From Planctomycetota bacterium (GTDB taxonomy: Bacteria; Planctomycetota; UBA1135; GCA-002686595), in the NCBI GenBank assembly GCA_020853575.1, contig JADYYP010000050.1, positions 38,323 through 102,322 of the forward strand: a stretch of DNA of 64,000 nucleotides, given 5' to 3'. Below are positions 1-9,300 of the stretch, in pieces (positions within the stretch are counted from its first letter, which is position 1; each line of letters begins with the position of its first letter). Under the pieces are notes generated by a model that worked only from the letters and a program-made list of their open reading frames with translations, searched no databases and was not told where the DNA came from. The position numbers and the translations under genes were made by a program.

Positions 1-1734
1 GAGCTCGAGCTCGCCGCGCGGCTGGCCGCTCTCGAGGTCGACGAACTTGAGCCGCGCCAGCGCGCTCGGAGCGTTCGATGCCGGCCCGCAGGCTGCGATC
101 AGCGTGTGCTCGTCGGCGTCGACGGCGATGCGCACGTGGGCGTCGCCGAGAGCGATGCGGTCGGCCTTCCCGCGTTCGAAGGTGGTCACGCTCGCGGCCG
201 AGGCCTCGCTGCGCGCGTCGAGGTAGCGCCACTCCCAGTGACGCAGCTCGTCGGGGCATTCGTCGAGCCGGCTGCGCACGGCGGAGAGGTCCTCGAAGCG
301 CAGGCTGGCCGCGGCCGCGGCAATGTTCGCGGTGTAGCTGCGGCGTCGGGCGAGTTCCTCCTTGGACTCCGCGTCGCGCTTGGCGGCGCTCAGTTGCGTG
401 TTGACTTGCGACATCAAGGCGAAGGCGCCCTCGGCCCGGCGCTGCGATTCCTCGGCCTCGGCGCGCCTCTGCACCGCGAACTCGCGCTGCTTCTCCGCAT
501 CGTCCTTGGCGAGCTGCAAGTCCTCGTTGGCGCGCAGTTGTTGGCGCACCATCAGCGCCGAGAGCCCCAGCACCACCGCCAGCGCAGCCGCGACCGCGCC
601 GGCGAAGCCCCGGTTGCGGCGCAACCAACTGCGGAACTCGGCGACCGCGCCGGTCTCGTGCGCCTTGACCACGCGTCCCTCGAGGAACGCGCGCAGATCC
701 TCGGCGACGCCCAGCATGCTCGGGTAACGCTCGCGCACGTCGCGCGCCATGGCCTTCTCGCAGATCGCGATCAGCTCCTGCGGCACGTTCTTGGTCAGCT
801 TCGCGAGCTCTGGCGGCGGCCCTTGGATCAAGAGCCCGAGCACGGTGAAGGGCGACGTGCTCTCGTCCTTGCCGGCGTAGGGCATGTGGGCGGAGAGCAA
901 TTGGTAGAGCATCGCGCCCAGCGAATACACGTCGGAATGCGGCCCGATGTCCTCGAGTCGGCCGCGCGCCTGCTCCGGCGGCATGTAGCACGGAGTGCCG
1001 ACCACGTCGCCGTCCATGGTCGCCAAGGGCGAGTGCGCGCTGGCCGAGAGATCCTTGCGCTCGGTGTGCACCAGGCTGTGCGACGCGCCAGGCTCCTTGA
1101 TGCGCACGTCGTGCGTGTCGGGGCGGCCCAACACCTTGGCCAGGCCCCAGTCCATCACGTACACCTCACCGAAACGCCCGACCATGATGTTGGCGGGCTT
1201 GAGGTCGCGGTGGATCACGCCTTTCTCGTGCGCGAAGGCCATCGCCTCGCACACGCGCAGCAGCACGCCGAGCGCGCGCGGCAGGTTCCAGCCCTCACGG
1301 CCCTCGTGAACCAGCGCGAACACCTCGCGCAGGTCGCGGCCCTTGACGAGCTTCATCGTGAAGAACAGGCGACCGCGCGAGTCGAGCCCGAGCTCGTGCA
1401 CCGGGACGATCCCGGGGTGATCGAGCTGGCCGGTGATCTGCGCTTCCTCGAGGAAGCGCGCGTGGCGTCGCAGGCTCGCGCCCTGCTCGGACTTGGTCGA
1501 ATCGCCGGCGTTGCCCGGGCCGTCGAGCATCACTTTCATCGCCAGGTGCCGCCGCAGGTCGCAGTCGAAGACGCGCACGATCGCGCCCATGCCGCCGCGG
1601 GCGATCTCGCCCTTGGACGCGTAGCGCGCTTCGCCGTGGGGGCGCGAGCGCAGTCGTTCGACGATCTCGCTGGGGGGCGATTCCGGCTGAGCTCCCGACG
1701 AGGAAGCCGCGGAGGAGAGGTCGTCGGAGTTCAT
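1..1734 (-). CDS. Serine/threonine protein kinase, transmembrane (3' end outside window)
   Basis: Protein kinase expected to phosphorylate Ser/Thr from a cytoplasmic catalytic domain. The frame opens at ATG 1734 and runs off the left edge, leaving 578 codons. Visible kinase landmarks are a glycine loop (GEIARGGMGA, residues 42-51), the ATP-binding Lys in LAMKVML (K67), the catalytic loop HRDLKPAN (from residue 175), DWG in place of DFG (195-197) and the activation-segment end YMPPEQARG. A hydrophobic segment at about 377-396 follows the kinase domain, then an Ala/Glu/Arg-rich probable coiled coil (about 400-470). Planctomycete kinases of this layout often continue into WD40 or TPR repeats, and the last visible residues could be the start of such a domain; that part is inference. 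The gene is divergent from the 4Fe-4S gene, with 87 bases between starts. Substrate unknown. Confidence 0.93.
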   Translation of the reverse strand, partial: MNSDDLSSAASSSGAQPESPPSEIVERLRSRPHGEARYASKGEIARGGMGAIVRVFDCDLRRHLAMKVMLDGPGNAGDSTKSEQGASLRRHARFLEEAQITGQLDHPGIVPVHELGLDSRGRLFFTMKLVKGRDLREVFALVHEGREGWNLPRALGVLLRVCEAMAFAHEKGVIHRDLKPANIMVGRFGEVYVMDWGLAKVLGRPDTHDVRIKEPGASHSLVHTERKDLSASAHSPLATMDGDVVGTPCYMPPEQARGRLEDIGPHSDVYSLGAMLYQLLSAHMPYAGKDESTSPFTVLGLLIQGPPPELAKLTKNVPQELIAICEKAMARDVRERYPSMLGVAEDLRAFLEGRVVKAHETGAVAEFRSWLRRNRGFAGAVAAALAVVLGLSALMVRQQLRANEDLQLAKDDAEKQREFAVQRRAEAEESQRRAEGAFALMSQVNTQLSAAKRDAESKEELARRRSYTANIAAAAASLRFEDLSAVRSRLDECPDELRHWEWRYLDARSEASAASVTTFERGKADRIALGDAHVRIAVDADEHTLIAACGPASNAPSALARLKFVDLESGQPRGELEL

Positions 1735-1821
1735 CGGGTCGTCCGCTGAGCGCGCAGGCTAGCACAGGTCGCGGCCTGGTCGTGTTTGCGCGACGAGTGC
1801 GGGCGCTCCACAATCGCAACC

Positions 1822-3651
1822 GTGAGCGAAGGCTGCGCGAGCGAGGTCCAACCCGCGGAGGGTGCGACGCCCAAGGGCGTGCGACGCTCGCGCGTCGGCA
1901 AGTGGCGCGCGCTGGTGCTGTTGGCGGTGCACGTCGCGATCGCGGCCCACGTGCTGCACTGGCAGTCGACTGGATCGACGCTCTCGCCGCTCGAGCCGTC
2001 CGAGTCGATGGAGCTGTCGAAGAACGGCATCGTCAACGCCGGCGCGATCTTCCTCGGCCTCGCGATCGCCGCAACGGCCTTGTTCGGCCGGTTTTTCTGC
2101 GGTTGGGCGTGCCACCTGGTCGCGGTGCAAGACGCCTGTCGCTGGCTGCTCGAGAAGCTCGGCTTGCGCCCGCGACCGGTGAACCTGGGACTGCTCGGCG
2201 CCGTGCCTTGGATCGTGTGCGTCTACATGTTCTTCGCGCCGATCTTGTACCGCGTCGTCTCCGGGCTCGAGCTCGGCCCGCTCGAGACCAAGCTCTCGAC
2301 CAACCTGTTCTGGGCGACGTTTCCAGGCTGGGCGATGGCGCTCACCACCTTCGTCGTCACCAGCGGCCTGATGGTCTACTTGCTCGGCGCCAAGGGTTTC
2401 TGCACCTACGGCTGTCCCTACGGAGCGTTGTTCGGCATCGCCGACCAAGTTGCTCCGCTGCGCGTTCACGTGACCGACGCCTGCTCCGGTTGCGGTCACT
2501 GCACCGCGGTCTGCACCTCCAATGTGCGCGTGCACCAGGAGGTGCGCGACTGGAAGGCGATCGTCGACCCGGGTTGCATGAAGTGCCTCGACTGCGTCAG
2601 CGTGTGTCCGAAGGACGCGCTCTACGTCGGCTTCGGCGCGCCCGCCGCGGTGCGCTCGCGAGCTCGACCCAAGCCCGCTCGCGGAGCGACCTGGGCAGCG
2701 CGCGCGCCGCGCATCGCGAGCTCGGCGGTCTTCATGTGGAGCTGCTACGTGCTGTTGATGTTCCGCGGGGAGGAGGCGGACTTCCATTTGGGCTTCGCGG
2801 CGCTGCTGGCGCTGGGCTCGCTGGTCATCGCGTTGCTGTTCGCCGGCAAGTCCGAGCGCCCCGGCGCGCCTTCGCTGGGCGAGGACCTGATCTTGGGTGT
2901 CGCGTTCCTGGTCGGCCTGTACGCCTTCCGCGGTTACCGCCTGTTCCCCTGGCTCGACGCCACGACGCCGCTGTTGCTCGCCATCGGGCTCGGCGCGCTC
3001 GTGGCCCTCGCCACCCTGACGGCCTGGAGATCGGTCGGGCGCAGCTCGCTCTCGTTGCAGACGATCGAGATCCTGCGCGAGCGGCGCTTGACGAAACCGG
3101 GCTGGCTGATGGCGAGCCTCGGCGTGGGGCTGCTCGCCTTGACGGCCCACGCGACCTGGTCGCAGGTCTCGAGCGAGCTCGCGAGCATCGAGCAGCGCCG
3201 ACTCGACCAGCAGCGGCGCGACGACGTGGCCGGCGCTCGCGCGGCCTACGACCGCGGCGTCGCGCACGCAGCCGAGGCGCGCTTCAGCGAAGCGGCGGCC
3301 GAGTTCGAGGCCGCGCTGGCGCTCGCGCCGGACTTCCTCCAGGCGCGTGAGAATTTGGCGGGCATGTACTGCGCTCTCGGGCGTTTCACCGATGGGATCG
3401 CGCAGTACGAGCTGGCCCTCGCCGAACGGCCCGACGACGCGGATACGCATTTCATGCTCGGGCGCGCCTACGCCGCGCTCGACCAACTCGACTCCGCCCT
3501 CGAACATTGGAGCGCCAGCGTGCGTCTCAACCCCGACCACCGGCCGGCCCATGAGATGCTCGCGATCCTCTACTCCCAGCGCGGCGACGAGCTGCGCGCG
3601 CGCGAGCACGCCGAGGCCGCCCGCCGCGACAGCGGAAGCGGTCGACGCTGA
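1822..3651 (+). CDS. NapH/RdxA-like membrane 4Fe-4S protein with C-terminal TPR repeats
   Basis: Membrane iron-sulfur protein of about 609 residues, probably in electron transfer or maturation of a redox complex. Several hydrophobic segments lie in the first 200 residues and carry the FFCGWACH (about 91-98) and FCTYGCPYG (about 193-201) cysteine motifs typical of NapH/NosR/RdxA relatives. Two ferredoxin-like clusters follow: CSGCGHCTAVC (from 221) and CMKCLDCVSVCP (from 252). Further membrane segments come next, and the last ~150 residues form about three TPR units with the usual A-Y-x-x-G and L-x-P-x pattern. GTG 1822 is chosen because it opens directly on the basic N-terminus before the first membrane segment; a TTG at 1786 in the same frame is an alternative. 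No partner oxidoreductase lies next to it. The TPR tail is not part of classical NapH or CcoG and suggests a docking role. Confidence 0.85.
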   Translation: MSEGCASEVQPAEGATPKGVRRSRVGKWRALVLLAVHVAIAAHVLHWQSTGSTLSPLEPSESMELSKNGIVNAGAIFLGLAIAATALFGRFFCGWACHLVAVQDACRWLLEKLGLRPRPVNLGLLGAVPWIVCVYMFFAPILYRVVSGLELGPLETKLSTNLFWATFPGWAMALTTFVVTSGLMVYLLGAKGFCTYGCPYGALFGIADQVAPLRVHVTDACSGCGHCTAVCTSNVRVHQEVRDWKAIVDPGCMKCLDCVSVCPKDALYVGFGAPAAVRSRARPKPARGATWAARAPRIASSAVFMWSCYVLLMFRGEEADFHLGFAALLALGSLVIALLFAGKSERPGAPSLGEDLILGVAFLVGLYAFRGYRLFPWLDATTPLLLAIGLGALVALATLTAWRSVGRSSLSLQTIEILRERRLTKPGWLMASLGVGLLALTAHATWSQVSSELASIEQRRLDQQRRDDVAGARAAYDRGVAHAAEARFSEAAAEFEAALALAPDFLQARENLAGMYCALGRFTDGIAQYELALAERPDDADTHFMLGRAYAALDQLDSALEHWSASVRLNPDHRPAHEMLAILYSQRGDELRAREHAEAARRDSGSGRR

Positions 3652-3855
3652 GCGAGCGCGGGATGCGCGCTTCGAACGTGACCGTGACGCGCGCGGGCTA
3701 GGCGCATTCCGCGGCGGTCGAGTACAGTCATCTGCCCCACACACCAACGCGGGGATGGAGTGTTGCATCGGCGGACCGCCCACGCCGAGCTCCCTCAGGA
3801 CACTTCGCTTCGCGCTGCCTTGATCCCTTCCTCTCCTTCAGGTGCGAGTACCTTC
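3652..3855. other. Intergenic leader between 4Fe-4S protein and secreted paralog A
   Basis: A 204-base stretch without a supportable gene. It probably holds the promoter and leader of the downstream secreted protein. The end of this leader and that of the next paralog (6330-6373) share a TCCCTCAG...CTTCG-like stretch, as expected after tandem duplication. No recognisable -35/-10 pair was seen. Confidence 0.35.
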
Positions 3856-6060
3856 ATGAGTGTTTCCTTCGCCAAGTCGGCGTTCGCGGTCAGCGCGCTC
3901 GCCGCGGTTTCGATCGCGGGCTCGGAATCCGAGGCCGCACTGCGCGGCTACGTGGTCTCCGGAGAGCTGCTGCTGTTCTCGGCAGCGGACCAGGAGCTGC
4001 CGTCAGGGTGGTCGGTGGTCGCCGAGGGCGCCCTCGAGCACGGCGCCAATGTGCTTTCGCTCTCGGGTCTGTGCGACATGACCACCAGCGGTTCCTCGGT
4101 GGTGTCGCTGTACTCCAAGCCGATGGCGACGGGCCGTCATCAACTCGTCCTGCGCAACGCCGAAGGGCGCTCCTTCGGACTGGGCGATCTGTCGCTGGCC
4201 CTGGTCGACGGCAAGTGGTCGCTGCTCTCGACGGGTGATTTCGCGGGTCGCGCGGCGTTCGAGCTGGTCGAGAGCTCGACCGCGCTGGTGCGCCAGAGCG
4301 ACGACGCCTTCACCCTGACCGGCGAGCTAGTGCTCAGCGAAACGGCGATGCACGAGCTGGGGATCGAGGGCTCCGAGCGCTGCACGCTGGGCGCGGTGAC
4401 CTTGATCGGTTCCGCGTTCTTCGATCCGGCGCGCAAGGTCGAGCTCGCGGCTCCCGCGGCGAGCGCCGGGGTCGGCCCGGACGTCGTGGTCAGCACCATC
4501 GGCAGCACCTTCGGCGAGTACGGCGCGGTCGGATCGATCGGCGCCTACGCCGTGACCACCGTCTCCTGCAACATCGGCACGACCGACGCCATCTGGATCG
4601 ACACCGGCACGCAGCCCAACCGCCACCCGGTGATCGGGACGCAGCTGTACCGCCTCAAGTCGGTGGCCGGCGCCACGCGCTTCGAGCAGATCGGCATGAG
4701 CTGGCTCAAGCACGGCTTCTGCGCGGCCGACGCGCCGAGCTGCACCAACCTCGGGCCTCCGGGCTCGACCTACGCCGGCAACGGCAGCTGCGACTGGCTC
4801 GGCCTGTTCGCCACCGACACCTACGGCGACAGCCTCAACGCCTCGCAGCCCGGCTGCGGCCCGCGCTCGGAAGTCAACCCTTGGACGGGCGTGTATCCGT
4901 TCCCCTACATCCTCGGCGGCGGCGCCAGTGGCAACGCGATCTACAAGCGCCTGCAGGTCAACAACTCCGACCTCGATCCGGCCCAGAACTCCGGGGCGAC
5001 CTATTGGGGTGAGGTGGTCTACATCTGCACCGACGAGCCGGACGTCCACAAGTACAACAACTACTCGGTACGTTCGACGACGGTCGGTGGGCTCAGCGGC
5101 GGTCAGTACAACCTGTCGTTTGGCGGCTCGACGATCCCGATGAAGAGCGCGCTCGAGCAGTGGGCCACGGTCGATCCCGGCGTCAGCATCAAGTTCGCCG
5201 ACATCGCGGGCGATGGTCGGATCTACCTCGGGACCAAGGTCACCAACATGGGGGTCGGCCAGTACCACTACGAGTACGCGCTGTTCAACATGAACAGCGA
5301 CCGCGGCGCGCAGGCGCTCTCGGTGCCGCTCTCGTCGGGTGCGATCCTCAACAACGTCGGCTTCCACGACGTCGACTACCACTCGGGCGAGCCCTACGCG
5401 CTGACCGACTGGTCCGCCAACGTGGTGCCGAACAGCAGCGTGACGTGGTCGACGCAGACCTTCGCCGCCAACCCCAACGCCAACGCGTTGCGCTGGAGTA
5501 CGACCTACAACTACCGCTTCGATTCGAACGCCGCGCCGCAACAGGGTCAGGTCACCGTGACGCTGTTCAAGCCCGGCACCCCGACGACGATCACCTTCAA
5601 CACCGACGTTCCCGGCTCGAGCTGCGGCACGTTCAGCTACTGCAGCACCAGCGTGACGACCAACGGGTGCGGCCCGACGATGTCGGGAAGCGGCACGCCG
5701 AGCGCGGTCAACCCCAGCGGCTTCACGATCACCTGCAGCAACCTCGAAGGGCAGAAGAACGGCCTGTTCTTCTTCGGCCTCGGACAGACCTCGGTGGCCT
5801 GGGCGGTGGGCTCGACTTCGACGCGCTGCGTGACCGCGCCGGTGCAGCGCTTGCCGAGCGCCAACTCGGGTGGCACCGCAGGTGCGTGCGACGGTTCGAT
5901 CTCGGTCGACTGGAACGCCTGGCGCGCGGCCAACCCGACGGGTTTGGGCAGTCCCTATAGCGCCGGTCAAACGCTCTTCGCGCAGACCTGGTTCCGCGAC
6001 CCGCCGGCGCCCACGGCAACCAACCTGAGCAACGCTTTGGGCTGGACGATTTGCCCGTGA
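3856..6060 (+). CDS. Large secreted protein with conserved Cys-containing C-terminal module (paralog A)
   Basis: Exported protein of 734 residues, function unknown. ATG 3856 is chosen because it begins a signal peptide (MSVSFAKSAFAVSALAAVS..., cleavage probably near residue 25); an upstream in-frame start at 3760 would bury it. After ~190 residues of low-complexity secreted sequence comes a long region (about 210-590) rich in Gly, Tyr, Asn and Thr, shared almost residue for residue with the next gene. Its landmarks include FGEYGAVGSIGAYAVTT, NRHPVIGTQLYR and YHYEYALFNMNSDR. The last ~140 residues (5638-6057) are the module also found at the ends of the genes at 6374, 24111, 32981 and 48046. 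It starts YCSTSVTTNGC and contains LEGQKNGLFFFG, GGTAGACDG and WFRDPPAP. A hairpin terminator follows. Surface or extracellular location is inferred. Confidence 0.85.
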   Translation: MSVSFAKSAFAVSALAAVSIAGSESEAALRGYVVSGELLLFSAADQELPSGWSVVAEGALEHGANVLSLSGLCDMTTSGSSVVSLYSKPMATGRHQLVLRNAEGRSFGLGDLSLALVDGKWSLLSTGDFAGRAAFELVESSTALVRQSDDAFTLTGELVLSETAMHELGIEGSERCTLGAVTLIGSAFFDPARKVELAAPAASAGVGPDVVVSTIGSTFGEYGAVGSIGAYAVTTVSCNIGTTDAIWIDTGTQPNRHPVIGTQLYRLKSVAGATRFEQIGMSWLKHGFCAADAPSCTNLGPPGSTYAGNGSCDWLGLFATDTYGDSLNASQPGCGPRSEVNPWTGVYPFPYILGGGASGNAIYKRLQVNNSDLDPAQNSGATYWGEVVYICTDEPDVHKYNNYSVRSTTVGGLSGGQYNLSFGGSTIPMKSALEQWATVDPGVSIKFADIAGDGRIYLGTKVTNMGVGQYHYEYALFNMNSDRGAQALSVPLSSGAILNNVGFHDVDYHSGEPYALTDWSANVVPNSSVTWSTQTFAANPNANALRWSTTYNYRFDSNAAPQQGQVTVTLFKPGTPTTITFNTDVPGSSCGTFSYCSTSVTTNGCGPTMSGSGTPSAVNPSGFTITCSNLEGQKNGLFFFGLGQTSVAWAVGSTSTRCVTAPVQRLPSANSGGTAGACDGSISVDWNAWRAANPTGLGSPYSAGQTLFAQTWFRDPPAPTATNLSNALGWTICP

Positions 6061-6103
6061 GCACGAGAGCCGCGGGGCCGCATCGAGCGCGCTCCGTCGG
6101 CTC

Positions 6104-6133
6104 ACTGGCTTGAGGCTTACTGGCTTGAGGCTT
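6104..6133. repeat. Two exact tandem 15-bp repeats
   Basis: The unit ACTGGCTTGAGGCTT occurs twice head to tail at 6104-6118 and 6119-6133, between the stop of paralog A and its terminator hairpin. With only two copies it could be a replication-slippage product. Confidence 0.75.
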
Positions 6134-6137
6134 CGAG

Positions 6138-6174
6138 GCCGGGCTCGCATCCGCGGGCCCGGCTGCTTTTTTTT
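6138..6174 (+). terminator. Rho-independent terminator after secreted paralog A
   Basis: Stem GCCGGGCTCGC (6138-6148), loop ATCC, and arm GCGGGCCCGGC (6153-6163) pair over 11 bp with one G-U. A run of eight T (6167-6174) follows after TGC. This is the cleanest intrinsic terminator in the window and separates the two paralogs into different transcription units. Confidence 0.9.
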
Positions 6175-6373
6175 CGTGCCGCGCGCCCGCGAGAAAACCG
6201 CTACGACCAGAAAGTGTCGAACTCCGTCGCGCGCGGCCCCGTCCAAGCGGGAGTAGGATTGTCCCTAGGTAGCGCTGGCGGTCTGTCCATGCCGGACGCG
6301 ACCTGCTGTCGAGCCACGCTCAGGAGCGTCGCTCGCTCTCCCTCCCTCAGTGTCCCTCTGCTTCGAGAACCCA

Positions 6374-9300
6374 ATGATCAGGACTGCCGCGTCGTCCGTA
6401 GCCGCGTTGTGCCTCGCCGTCCCCGCCGCTTGGGCCGGGTCGGAAACCCAAGCTGACGTCCAGAACTACCTGCTCTCCGGCGAGCTGATGATCTTCTCGG
6501 AGGGCGAGCAAGCCCTTCCGAGCGGTTGGTCGCTCGCGGTCGACGGTGTGCCGTCGGACAACACGATCCTCGCCCGCCTTGCGGGCCAGGGCGAGTTGGT
6601 GCGCGAGAACGGTGGCGTGGCCGCGTTCTTCTCCAAGCCCATGCCGACCGGCCCGGGCCAGTTCGTGCTCGCGAGCGCCGACGGACGCTCGATCGCGCTC
6701 GGCGAGCTCTCGATCGCCATCATCGACGGCCAGTGGTCGGTGCTCTCCAATTCCGCCGCTCTCTCCGGGCGGCCGGTGTTCGTCCTGACCAACAGCGAGT
6801 CGGCCTTCGCTCGGCGCGGTGACGACTTCACGCTGACCGGCGAGCTGGCGCTCGCGCCCCAAACGGCGGCCGAGCTCGGCCTGGCACTCTCAGGCCCCTC
6901 GACGGTCGGTGCGCTGACCGTGCTGGGCTCGGCCTTCTTCGACCCGGCGAAGCCGGTGGTCCAAGCGGCTCCCTCCGCGGCGAGCGCGATCGGTCCCGAC
7001 GTGATCGTCAGCACCATCGGCACGACCTTCGGCGAGTACGGCGCGGTCGGATCGATCGGCGCCTACGCGGTGACCACGGTGTCGTGCAACGTCGGTGACA
7101 CCGACGCGATTTGGATCGATGGCGGCACGCAGCCCAACCGCCACCCGGTGATCGGCACGCAGCTCTATCGCTTCAAGTCGGTCGGCGGCGCGACGCGCTT
7201 CGAGCAGATCGGCATGAGCTGGCTCAAGCACGGCTTCTGCGCGGCCGACGCCCCCAACTGCACCAGCATCAATCCTCACGCGCTGCCGAGCCCGACCTAC
7301 GTGTCCAACGGCAGCTGCGACTGGCTTGGCCTGTTCGCCACCGACACCTACAGTGACGGTCTCAACGCCTCGCAGCCCGGTTGCGGGCCGCGCTCGGAAG
7401 TCAACCCGTGGACCGGCGTGTATCCCTTCCCCTACATCTTGGGAGCGGGCGCCAGCGGCAACGCGATCTACAAGCGCCTGCAGGTCAACAATGCCGACCT
7501 CGATCCGGCGCAGAACTCCGGCGCGACCTACTGGGGCGAGGTGGTCTACATCTGCACCGACGAGCCCGACGCGCACAAGTACGACAACTACTCGATCCGC
7601 CAGACGACCGTCGGAGCGTTGAGCGGCGGGCAATACAACCTCTCGTTCTCCGGTTCGACGATCCCGATGAAGAGCGCGCTCCAGCAATGGGCGACGGTCG
7701 ACGCGGGCGTCAGCGTGACCTCGGTCGACGTCCCCGGCGACGGGCGCATCTACCTGGGAACCAAGGTCACCAACCTCGGTGGCGGTCAGTACCACTACGA
7801 GTACGCGCTGTTCAACATGAACAGCGACCGCGCCGTGCAGGCGATCTCGGTGCCGCTGGGTCAGAGCTCGCCCGCGACCAGCGTCGGCTTCCACGACGTC
7901 GACTACCACTCGGGCGAGCCGTACTCGCTGACGGACTGGACCTCGACGGTCACGCCGGGCTCGAACGTCACCTGGGCCACGCAGACCTACGCGACCAACG
8001 TCAACGCCAATGCGCTGCGCTGGAGCACGACCTACAACTACCGCTTCGACTCGACGGGTGCGCCCGCGGCCGGGCAAGTCACGATCACGCTCTTCAAGCC
8101 CGGCACGCCGACGACGTTGGTGTTCAACAACGTTCAGGTGCCCGGTGGCTCGGTCTGCCCCGACACCGATGGTGACGGCACCAACGACTGCCTCGACGGC
8201 TGCCCGCTCGATCCGAACAAGATCGCGCCGGGTCAGTGCGGTTGCGGCGTGCTCGACACCGACAGCGATGGCGACGGCGTGGCCAACTGCAACGACGGTT
8301 GCCCGAACGATCCGCTCAAGATCGCGCCGGGCGTTTGCGGCTGCGGTGTCAGCGACGTCGACAGCGACGGCGACGGCACGCCCAACTGCACCGACGGCTG
8401 CCCCAACGATCCGCTGAAGACGGCTCCCGGTGCGTGCGGCTGCGGCAACGTGGACGTCGACACGGACGGCGACGGCGATCTCGACTGCGTCGACAACTGC
8501 CCGTTGACCTACAACCCCGCGCAAGCGGACGGCGATGGCGACGGCGTGGGCAACGTCTGCGACAACTGCCCGACGGCGGCGAACGCCGGCCAGGCGGACG
8601 CGGACGCCGACTCGGTCGGGGACGCCTGCGACAACTGCCCGACGACGTTCAACCCGCCTCAGGGTGACATCGACGGCGACAATGTCGGCGACGTGTGCGA
8701 CGGTTGCCCGAACGACCCGGCCAAGGCCAGCCCGGGCGTCTGCGGCTGTGGCGTCGCGGACAACGACAGCGATGGCGACGGCACGCCGGACTGCAACGAC
8801 GGTTGCCCGAACGACCCGAGCAAGACCAGCCCGGGCGCGTGCGGCTGCGGCGTGGCGGACACCGACAGCGACGCTGACGGAATTCCCGACTGCACCGACA
8901 ACTGCGATGCGATCTCCAATCCGTCGCAGGCCGACTGCGACTTCGACGGCGTCGGCGACGAGTGCGAGTACGCCGCCGGAACTCAATGGGACGCCAATCA
9001 AAACGGCATCCCGGACCAGTGCGAGGCATGCCCCTCGATCTTCACGTACTGCACCGCGGGTACGACGACGAGCGGCTGCCAAGCGACCATGTCGGCCACC
9101 GGCATCCCGAGCATCTCGGCGCCGTCGGGCTTCGTCATCACCACCTCGAACATCGAAGGCCAGAAGCTCGGCCTCCTGTTCTACGGCGTCACCGGCCCGA
9201 AGGCGGGCGTGTGGGCGCCGGGCAGCTCGAGCTACCTGTGCGTCAAGTCGCCCGTGCAACGCATCCCGTCGGCCAACACCGGCGGAACCGCTGGCGCCTG

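Larger units (their letters stand above)
6061..6373. other. Intergenic region between the two secreted paralogs
   Basis: A 313-base stretch holding the 15-bp tandem repeat and the terminator in its first 115 bases. The remainder (about 6175-6373) is presumed promoter and leader of paralog B. No gene and no recognisable promoter boxes were seen. Confidence 0.5.

Noticed and set aside
106..1749. Long plus-strand open frame across the kinase region
   Set aside because: Shadow of the kinase in GC-rich DNA; it has Arg/His/Ala-rich composition without motifs, while the opposite strand has all kinase motifs.
8155..9030. CRISPR-like regular repeats
   Set aside because: The repeats are degenerate at DNA level, lie within a coding frame and translate to TSP3 motifs; no cas genes.
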